The notes under the pieces are model-generated. The model made no database searches. It worked only from the letters and a program-made list of their open reading frames with translations, and was not told where the DNA came from. Below, piece by piece: positions 58,001 to 64,000 of a stretch of 64,000 bases of DNA. A program made the translations under genes and the position numbers. The stretch covers positions 128,374,073-128,438,072 of the forward strand of contig OW240920.1 of NCBI GenBank assembly GCA_933207985.1, in the 5' to 3' direction. Positions within the stretch are counted from its first letter, which is position 1. Each line of letters begins with the position of its first letter. The stretch is from Pelobates cultripes (taxonomy: Eukaryota; Chordata; Amphibia; Anura; Pelobatidae).

Positions 58001-61000
58001 GGCTGGGGCAGTGGTGGTGGGAGTGATCATGCAGTGGTGGTGGGGTGCCTGGGGCAGAGGGTGGTGGGTGGTGGCTGGGGCGCAGTGGTGGTAAGTGGCT
58101 GGGCAGTGGGGTGGCTGGGCAGTGGTGGTAGTGGCTGGGGCAGAGGGTGGCTGGGGCAGTGGTGGTGGGGTGGCTGGGGCAGAGGTTGGTAGGAGGGCAG
58201 GGTGGGGAGTGGAGGCATAAATACCTTAGGATCCCTGGTGGTCCAGTGGGCGGCCAGGCTGTATCCCTGGTGGTCCGGTGGGCTCCCTTTACGGTCTGCA
58301 GCTCCGCCGGGTGCAGAGCTGCAGAACACGTGGTAAGTTTAGTCTCGTGATCTCAGCCAGTCAGAGCGTTGCCGTGGTAACCCGCGGCAATGCTCTGATT
58401 GGCTGAGATCGCGAGACCCACTCAGTCTGCAGCTCTGCACTCGGCGGAGCTGCAGACAGGCTGGCTCTCTCCTGGGCAGGCATAGGAGGGGCCTTGCACC
58501 CGGCGGCATTAAGGGCAAGCCGCCGGGCCCCCTCCTGTGTCGCGTCCTCGGTCTCTGACCAAGGACCCGATCTGTCACACTGCCCTAAGGCGATTTAGGC
58601 GGCCGCGAGGCCCCCATCAGCGCGAGGCCCTAGGCGGCCGCCTAAATCGCCTAATTAGAGAGCCGCCTCTGCTACAGTGTTCCTTTAAGGTGAAGCTCCA
58701 TTTGCTTTTAAATTAATATTAAAGAGCAAACGACATCACAATCCTGTTCAGTCCCGGCATATCCAGGGCATTTAAACTGCAGATGAAGAGGAGAAACATT
58801 GTTAAAGGGACATTATAGTCACATTAAGCTGTAGTTGTTCTGGTGAGTATAATCATTACCTGCAGGCAATATCATGCATACACTGACTTTTCAGAAAAAA
58901 AGGCAGTGTTTACATTGGCCCCTAGGGACACCTTCAATGGCCCCTCAGATGATTCAAAGCATCTCTACGAGGAGGAGTTGATTGGCCAAGCCAGCATTTG
59001 GCCCTTCCTCCATTCGACCTCTTTGCCGATTTCAGCCAATCCAGTGCTTTCCCTACGGTTAAAAATCATACATTCTGATGATGTCAGCAAGGAGGCAGAT
59101 CGGGGGCAGGGCCAGCGCTGGTGGACCCACGCTGGTGGACCCACGCTGGAAATAAGGCAAGTTTTATTACCTTTTAAGGGGATTAAGGGGGGCAAGCCAC
59201 CTAAATGGTGGTTTTAACACTAAAGGGTCAGGAATACAAGTTTGTATTATTTCATTTTATTCTATGCTCACTGCCAGGTGCAAAGAACAGAGCTTCTACC
59301 TATAACCCACAGGGAGACAATATGGAGACAATCAGTTGCAGGATAAGTAGGTGTGAGTTCAATATTTAAATAAATGAATACATATCTGTTAGATAAATAG
59401 AGGATGAGTAAACATAGTATTAAAAATCCTGTAGTGACAGTTCTGCTTTAACAATGTTTGGTACGAGATAATAATTTTTTATTTTTTTTTAAATCATGTA
59501 ATAGTTTTTGTATTTTTATTTGTTTAAACATCTTATATTTTTGCATTGCATGTTGTACTGAGTATTTCACATATCTGTACATGTAAATAAAATACTATAG
59601 TGGGAATTCTCAAACCCAAACAATAGTGCTACTATCACCTAGGTGGGCCACAATAACCACCCAAAATACAGCAAAAAATAAATAGACAGGAAATGGTGAG
59701 AGCACACAAATAAATAAAATTGATACTACCCACAATTGTAGTCAAATTGTTCCCTGAAATAAATCAAAGGAAAAAGAGATAGGGTAATACAGTTTAAAAC
59801 CGTATATTTAAATATACGTGTTGGTCCCACTCACATATGGGGAGCCACTGAAAAAGCTGGCTCCGACTGCATGCCTTGAACTCCCAATGGACTTCCAATG
59901 GACACTTCTCCGTATTCTGTGTAAAGTTCCTCCAGGACGCAGATTCAGGGGGTTACAAAGATTTATTTCTCCAAAAAGCAGGAAACTGATTAAAATTCAG
60001 TAATACTGAAAGAAAGTCCAATAAAACAGGAATCCACAACACCTGACGCGTTTCGGCTCTAAGCCATCACCTCTGACGAAGGCTTAGAGCCGAAATTTAA
60101 ATATACAGTTTTAAACTTTATTACCCCATGTCTTTTTCCTTTGATTTATTTCAGGGAACAATTTGACTACAATTGTGGGTAGTATCAATTTTATTTATTT
60201 GTGTGCTCTCACCATGTCCTGTCTATTTATTTTTTAACATATCTGTACATGCTCTACTCTTTTTTTTTTTTTTCAGGACAGATGGGAGCTGCAGGCAAAG
60301 CAGGTCCACATGGTCCCAAAGGTGAGATACTTAGGAACACTCTACACTTCTTGCACTGATAGAACAGCATGTCACCCCATTCCAAAAATGAAATTTTCAA
60401 AATGTTTCATTCTAAAGAGTGATCTTAAGTACTAACAGGGCAATCAACGTGGAACCCTGTAGAACTAGCAGATATATTCTATTGATGACTCATCACATTT
60501 TACATACTTAAACCACTTTTTAAAACAAACACTTTGATAAATCTTCCCTTTCGTTCAGATCTGTTTGTTTATTTTCCACTTGTGTATAAAATGTCTTCTG
60601 CTCACTTTCCCAATCCAGATTGTATTAAGACTGAAAACAATTAAATGGGCACTGCAGACTCATTGAACTGGCTATAGTGTCTGGGGTCCCCTGGTGTCAT
60701 CCTTTCATATAGCATTAAACAGTTTTTAATATTTTCATGTTTTAATCCTAAATAGGAGTTCCCAGCATACCACGCCCCCCTGTGATTCTTGAACTAATGA
60801 GGAAGTATTAGCCTGAGAAGCAATGGGCAGCTCTGATTGGATGAGAGTGTCATCTGACTGTTTTTAGCCTATCACTGAGGCCATTGCCAGTATGAATGTG
60901 TATGACTACAAGGAAGTGTGTAATCTCTGCCTCAGCCACACATACAGTGAGGGCAGGGCTATGGGACATTAGGGACCTTTATATAGTGTTAAACTGCTTG

Positions 61001-61916
61001 AAAATTGTTTAACGCTAAATGGAGGGACAGTGCCATGGGACTGGAGGCATAATACAGAAATAAAGGGAATTGGGGCACCAATTCTCTGTATTTTTCTTTG
61101 TAGATTTGGAATCCTGACCAGATTCCTATTGGGCTGAGGACACTACCCATCCACTATGGAAGTGGCCAAAGGAAAGCATAAAATTAGCATCTATAGAAGC
61201 AGTTTAAGCAGTAGGTATTGCAGTTAGCACCTTAATGCCCCATGTTAAAATTAGTGTAGGACCCACCGATATTGGGGTACTGTGGAGTAGTGGTGGGCTT
61301 AAACCATATGTAACTGAATCTCCATGTGTGTTTGTAAACTGTATTGTTTTGTCTGTGTGGGCTGTTCCCGAGCCTGCTTCCAGGCACTATAACCAATTCA
61401 CAGAGATTACTGTTATATTAACTACAGAGGCCCCCGTAAGACTTGTCTTTTAGCTGTGACTGTGGAAAGAAATTTTACTTTTTATTGATCCTTCTATTTC
61501 AAATCTTACCTTTAATTCTACCACATATAGGGAAGCAGACAGAGCAAACTAATAGTGACTGATTTAAGAGGACCAGCTTGTGTTGTCTTTTTGCCCCCAC
61601 CTGTCTTCCCTTCCTCTCCTCACTTTGCCCATAATAGTAAACCAAGCATAGTCTGAATATCTAGGGTTGTTCTTCCGACCACAAGTTGTAACAGCATCAT
61701 TAAATGAGGAGATAAAGGTGAACACAACATAATTTTTCTTTTAATTATTATTATTAGAATTTTATTTGTCTAAAAAGCCAGTGTGACATAAAAATTAGCG
61801 CATTGATTAGTAGACCATGATCTTTGATACGTAACTTGTGTTATATACTCTCAAGTCATAAACTATTTGCTTTTTAACAGGGGATCCTGGCAATAAAGGA
61901 ACACAGGGGGAGAGAG
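45729..61916 (+). CDS. fcn: Ficolin B, exons 1-4 (partial, continues past window)
   Basis: Second ficolin, same strand, 5.1 kb downstream of ficolin A. Visible exons: 45729-45798, 55416-55529, 60277-60321 and 61881-61916. Each has the same length, phase and splice sites as in copy A. Residues 1-88 differ from A at only two visible positions (Ile8 to Val; Asp81 to Asn in exon 4). No stop or frameshift is seen, so it may be functional. Neck and fibrinogen-like exons must lie beyond 64000, behind a Tc1 element in intron 4. Intron 1 is 9.6 kb because of the Ngaro, LTR and other insertions; intron 2 is 4.7 kb. Confidence 0.9.
46098..46534. repeat. Direct repeat of about 405 bp spacing
   Basis: 'atttgcatat' plus 'cccacccagaatcctt' occurs at about 46101 and again at about 46506, bounding a block with 'aacgaaacagctgtcc'. 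It may be a dimer-type interspersed repeat at the downstream edge of the Ngaro element. A TA run lies at 46020-46050. Confidence 0.5.
47022..47614 (-). pseudogene. SGNH/GDSL hydrolase domain of Ngaro element
   Basis: About 195 residues with intact SGNH blocks: '[10 protein letters not shown]' (Ser nucleophile), 'RGFCWGEV' (Gly block), '[11 protein letters not shown]' (Asn) and '[18 protein letters not shown]' (Asp/His). The domain is open to its stop. No ATG precedes the Ser block in this frame (the codon before GHS is GTG) and a stop lies upstream. The domain is therefore probably made as a C-terminal extension of the recombinase through splicing at 47707/47615. Its role in the element is unknown. 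Confidence 0.85.
47615..47707 (-). other. Predicted 93-nt intron joining recombinase and hydrolase
   Basis: On the minus strand, donor 'g|gtttgt' after the 'YVRL' codons and acceptor 'tttctctcttccccag' before '[11 protein letters not shown]'. Phases match (1 nt before, 2 nt after), and the in-frame TGA between the two domains lies within the predicted intron. Inferred from sequence only. Confidence 0.5.
47718..48668 (-). pseudogene. Ngaro tyrosine recombinase
   Basis: About 315 residues: an N-terminal core-binding part ('[20 protein letters not shown]'), '[16 protein letters not shown]' (first catalytic Arg), 'LHLAESKTD' (Lys beta-hairpin region) and '[19 protein letters not shown]' (His-x-x-Arg), then 'IGRWES'. 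A TAA at 47723-47721 falls directly before the Tyr codon at 47720-47718, eight residues after the Trp, exactly the family spacing of the nucleophile. One nonsense change therefore removes only the nucleophile. The 5' end overlaps the RNase H frame by about 100 nt. Confidence 0.88.
48566..50133 (-). pseudogene. Ngaro reverse transcriptase and RNase H
   Basis: Frame 1 starts at the truncation with '[20 protein letters not shown]' and '[10 protein letters not shown]'. Near 49790 it shifts to a second frame with '[16 protein letters not shown]' and '[15 protein letters not shown]'. Near 49570 it returns to the first frame with '[10 protein letters not shown]' (catalytic YLDD intact), 'LSFLGLEID', then RNase H with '[13 protein letters not shown]', '[10 protein letters not shown]' and '[13 protein letters not shown]'. 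Apart from two compensating 1-nt shifts it is open over 1.5 kb, suggesting a fairly young copy. Confidence 0.88.
50480..51225. mobile_element. Interspersed repeat with 'gaaacgcgttgg' motif
   Basis: Absent from the matching part of ficolin A intron 1 (near 22340-23100), so inserted in copy B or lost from A. Shares 'gattgtaccgtcca' and the 'gaaacg' motif with 35190-36560. Class unresolved. Confidence 0.6.
51500..52620. repeat. Copy B-specific repeat block
   Basis: No counterpart in ficolin A intron 1. It has a GT-rich stretch (52160-52280) followed by degenerate units of about 34 bp ('acactacatacaaac...'), 52300-52540. No coding function. Confidence 0.55.
52621..53880. other. Ficolin B intron 1, part shared with copy A
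   Basis: Collinear with 24120-24770 and 25670-26005 of copy A, less the LTR, the LINE fragment and the hAT-like element, which are absent here. Confidence 0.6.
54577..55206. mobile_element. Solo LTR in ficolin B intron 1
   Basis: Flanked by the 5-bp duplication CACGG (54572-54576 and 55207-55211). Ficolin A has the undisturbed site near 27372-27382. It begins CGTCAGG (one change from TG) and ends TATCACA. Contains tandem 'gacctcggcttgtaaaa' units. About 630 bp; different family from the other LTRs here. Confidence 0.8.
55416..55529 (+). CDS. fcn: Ficolin B exon 2
   Basis: 114 nt, one synonymous difference from copy A exon 2 (ctc to ctt). Flanking intron sequence is also almost identical for several hundred bases, pointing to recent duplication or gene conversion. 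Confidence 0.94.
55600..56814. repeat. MITE-rich part of ficolin B intron 2
   Basis: Counterpart of 27770-28600 in copy A. Contains the 'cagtgatggcgaacctatgg' element end, the 56386-56527 insert and a CA/C-rich simple repeat at 56540-56720. Confidence 0.65.
56386..56527. repeat. 142-bp segment copied from intron 1 of the same gene
   Basis: Nearly identical to 52784-52925. It interrupts sequence that in copy A reads straight through (28275-28335). The junctions share short stretches ('aatgta' on the left, 'cacattt' on the right). Confidence 0.8.
56823..58671. mobile_element. hAT-like element filled with G-rich minisatellite
   Basis: Termini 'cagtggcggctct' and, inverted, 'cagaggcggctct', flanked by a perfect 8-bp duplication CTACAGTG (56815-56822 and 58672-58679). 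It interrupts the palindromic end of a TTAA MITE. Inside lie the G-rich minisatellite, a hairpin at 58335-58425 ('gatctcagccagtcagagc' with its inverse) and a palindromic GC-rich tail ('taggcggccgcctaaatcg'). No transposase. Confidence 0.88.
57129..58210 (+). repeat. G-rich minisatellite
   Basis: About 1.1 kb of variant units built on 'ggtggctggggcagagggtg' and 'gtggtggggtggctggggca'. Runs of three or four G at short intervals on the coding strand would permit G-quadruplexes in the intron RNA. The Gly/Val/Trp-rich (plus) and Pro/His-rich (minus) ORFs are artefacts. Confidence 0.92.
58802..59240. mobile_element. TTAA-family MITE
   Basis: Begins 'ttaaagggacattatagtca', with the internal 'aaggcagtgtttacattg' shared by the family, and reaches 'taacactaaagggtcaggaa'. 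The right TTAA was not placed. Confidence 0.6.
59584..60236. mobile_element. Asymmetric fold-back insertion with 15-bp direct repeats
   Basis: Bounded by ACATATCTGTACATG at 59569-59583 and again at 60237-60251. Arms of about 105 bases (59676-59780 and 60130-60235) are inverted copies ('acaatttgactacaattgtg' region). About 90 unpaired bases lie outside the left arm. The loop holds 'ctgacgcgtttcggctctaa' with a hairpin partner 'cttagagccgaaa'. It ends 40 bases before ficolin B exon 3. Confidence 0.82.
60277..60321 (+). CDS. fcn: Ficolin B exon 3 (collagen)
   Basis: 45 nt, same peptide as copy A exon 3 including GKAGP. The polypyrimidine tract is a run of about 15 T next to the acceptor, longer than in copy A. 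Confidence 0.93.
60322..61880. other. Ficolin B intron 3
   Basis: Collinear with copy A intron 3 in blocks (60590-60660 and 61320-61860) but without the Tc1 element at 30135-31565 and with a deletion of about 250 bp near 60588. Confidence 0.6.
61881..61916 (+). CDS. fcn: Ficolin B exon 4 (collagen)
   Basis: 36 nt, acceptor 'tttttaacag', donor 'gtgagt'. Codes [12 protein letters not shown], with Asn for Asp relative to copy A. Confidence 0.93.
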
Positions 61917-62101
61917 GTGAGTTCTATGGAGACATCATCAAAGGAGTCAATTTGCTGGCTTTAATTGTAAAAGAAAGGGCCAAATAAACAAACTAGAATT
62001 TTTTTAAAACAAATTCTCCAAGCACAAAACAATATGTAGCCCATTGTAGTGGTCATAGTGTCAGGAGTTCCAGTGTAATGGTTCCCCATAACTTCCCTTT
62101 A

Positions 62102-63214
62102 CAGTGAGGGAAAAAAAGTATTTGATCCCCTGCTGATTTTGAACGTTTGTCCACTGACAAAGAAATGACCAGTGTATAATTTTAATGGTAGGTATATTTT
62201 AACAGTGAGAGACAGAATAAAAAAACTAAATCCAGAAAAACGCATGTAAAAAAAGTTATAAATTGATTTGCATGTCAATGAGTGAAATAAGTATTTGACC
62301 CCTTCGACTTAGTACTTGGTGGCAGAACCCTTGTTGGCAATCACAGAGGTCAGATGTTTCTTGTAGTTGGCCACCAGGTTTGCACGCATCTCATGAGGGA
62401 TTTTGTCCCACTCCTCTTTGCAGATCCTCTCCAAGTCATTAAGGTTTCGAGGCTGACGTTTGGCAATTCGAACTTTCAGCTCCCTCTACAGATTTTCTAT
62501 GGGACTAAGGTCTGGAGACTGGCTAGGCCACTTCGAGACCTTAATGTGCTTCTTCTTGAGCCACTGCTTTGTTGCCTTGGCTGTGTGTTTTGGGTCATTG
62601 TCATGCTGGAATACCCATCCACAACCCATTTTCAAAGAGTTTCTCACCCAATATTTTAAGGTTCCTGGCAACATCCATCGTCCCTCTGATGCGGTGCAGT
62701 TGTCCTGCCCCTTAGCAGAAAAACACCCCAAAGCATAATGTTTCCACCTCCATGTTTGACAGTGGGGATGGTATTCTTGGAGTCATAGGCAGCATTCCTC
62801 CTCCTCCAAACATGGCAAGTTCAGTTGATGCCAAAGAGCTTGATTTTGGTCTCATCTGACCACAATACTTTTACCCAGTTCTCCTCTGAATCATTCAGAT
62901 GTTCATTGGCATTGACAGGCCTGTACATGTGCTTTCTTGAGCAGCATTTCAGTCCTTCATGGCATAATTTGTTACCAATTGTTTTCTTGGTGACTATGGT
63001 CCCAGCTGCCTTGATATAATTACCACGATCCTCCTGTATAGTTCTGGGCTGATTCTTTACCATTTTCATGATCATTGAAACTCCATGAGGTGAGATCTTG
63101 CATGGAGCACCATACTGAGGGAGACTGACAGTTATTTTGTGTTTCTACCATTTGCGAATAATCTCTCCAACTGTTATCACCTTCTTGTGTAGGTCTACAA
63201 TCTTGTCCCTGACC
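62102..63214 (-). mobile_element. Tc1-like transposon in ficolin B intron 4, interrupted
   Basis: Starts with the intact terminus 'cagtgagggaaaaaaagt' directly after TA. Copy A shows the unoccupied 'cctttataacct' site near 32693-32704. The transposase is fragmentary. Tc1 sequence breaks off at about 63214 into another element, and the far terminus is not in the window. Confidence 0.88.
62486..63075 (-). pseudogene. Tc1 transposase fragments
   Basis: 63075-62821 reads '[13 protein letters not shown]'-type sequence (here '[14 protein letters not shown]') with a deletion in the preceding region. 62731-62486 reads '[20 protein letters not shown]' and '[14 protein letters not shown]', which holds the final catalytic residue. 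Frames are shifted between the pieces; inactive. Related to, but not identical with, the copy at 30416-31003. Confidence 0.88.
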
Positions 63215-64000
63215 ATGTGCATCTGCAGGAGGTGGAAAGGGGGGCACTTGCCCCCCTCCCATGAATTTTTTAACATGTGCCGGTGTGATTGAGAATAAGC
63301 TGCAATACTGGCGCAGGCCAGTAGGTGGCGTTGTGTGTGGATAGAGGCAGGGATAGGAAGCTACATCTTATCTCTGCTTCTCTGTCCTGACTGAATCCGC
63401 GGGGGAGTAGCACAGAGTGTAGCCAGCAACTCCCAGACTGCAAAGACAGCCTACAGATCAGGTAAGTGAGGGATGGGGGGAGACAGCCTACAGGAAGGGG
63501 CATCGAGGAGCAGGAAGGGTTTGCAGGGAGCAGAAAGGTTAAGTAGGAAAAGGAGCAGGAAGGGTCAGCAAGGAGCAGGAAGGGTCAGCAAGGAGGTGGA
63601 AGCATGGGCGTCCACAGGAGGGGGCAAGAGGGGGTACTTGCCCTCCCAATTTTTCAGCTTGCCTTCTCCCCCAGGGCCAGCGCTTCCCAGGTCACAGGGG
63701 GCACAGCAGAGGAAATCTGCTGATCAAGCCAGCAGGGACATCAAAAGATGTCTCTGACCGGCGAGGTGTCAACCCCCACCCCCTTTTCCTTCATAGAGCA
63801 AGACCTGGCAGTGTTAGAAGTCTCCCTACCAGGTCTTGCTCTCTGTGTGCAGGGAGAAGAGTTGAGTGCTGAATAAGATGGTCACATCCCCTCCTCCTCC
63901 TACAAGCATGCTGTGTTCTCCCAGCATGTGTAGTAAACTCTGCTAGGAAATGCTGCCTGCAGGAGTAAACACTATGGATTACTGCAGAGGCATTTTGCTC
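63215..64000. repeat. Unidentified repeat interrupting Tc1
   Basis: Two related GC-rich blocks, 'gggcacttgcccccctccc' near 63242 and 'gggtacttgccctccc' near 63631, and 'agcaggaagggtcagcaagg' tandem units near 63550-63595. Probably another DNA transposon or nested elements. No gene supported. Confidence 0.45.

Noticed and set aside
57143..58192. Gly/Trp/Val-rich and Pro-rich long ORFs
   Set aside because: They come from the G-rich minisatellite on either strand; no splice or start context and no non-repeat domain.
1..64000. tRNA, rRNA, snRNA genes or CRISPR arrays
   Set aside because: No cloverleaf with A/B boxes, no snRNA-like sequence and no spacer-repeat array was recognised; the tandem repeats present are satellites or microsatellites.

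Overview
This is vertebrate nuclear DNA, most likely from a frog or toad. It has long introns with canonical GT/AG borders. The repeats include DIRS and Ngaro tyrosine-recombinase retrotransposons, Tc1 elements, TTAA-flanked palindromic MITEs, hAT-like MITEs, CR1/L2-type LINE tails and solo LTRs. No bacterial-type genes, RNA genes or CRISPR arrays were seen. The species cannot be named from the sequence.

The only host genes I can support are two tandem, same-strand ficolin genes (secreted collagen-plus-fibrinogen lectins of the complement lectin pathway). Copy A (20949-40646) is complete: nine coding exons whose phases all match join into 948 nt, giving 315 residues. It has a signal peptide, about 18 uninterrupted Gly-X-Y triplets and a fibrinogen-like head. 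Copy B (from 45729) shows exons 1-4 and then runs off the window behind a Tc1 insertion in intron 4. A lone collagen exon at 18159-18194, with one Gly changed to Arg, may be a relic of a third copy. Intergenic sequence at 17690-18060 matches 43290-43615, so the unit is a segmental duplication of roughly 25 kb.

Layout. 1-4600: LINE tail, TTAA MITEs and a 23-bp minisatellite. 4598-11797: a large inverted repeat whose arms carry 193-bp tandem units, with a DIRS element (5944-10577) inside it; that element is itself split by a solo LTR (6295-7224). 11800-17700: MITEs, simple repeats and a second, decayed DIRS fragment on the minus strand. 17700-43300: ficolin A and its flanks. 43300-64000: ficolin B, whose intron 1 holds a Ngaro element (about 46535-50134, minus strand) and a solo LTR, and whose intron 2 holds a hAT-like element filled with a G-rich minisatellite.

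The two ficolin copies act as each other's empty-site controls, so many insertions can be bounded to the base and ordered in time. The most striking results are: two TIR elements with 8-bp target duplications that carry simple-sequence arrays (one telomere-like, one G-rich); a Ngaro element in which a predicted 93-nt intron would fuse recombinase and SGNH hydrolase; and a 142-bp segment copied from intron 1 into intron 2 of ficolin B.
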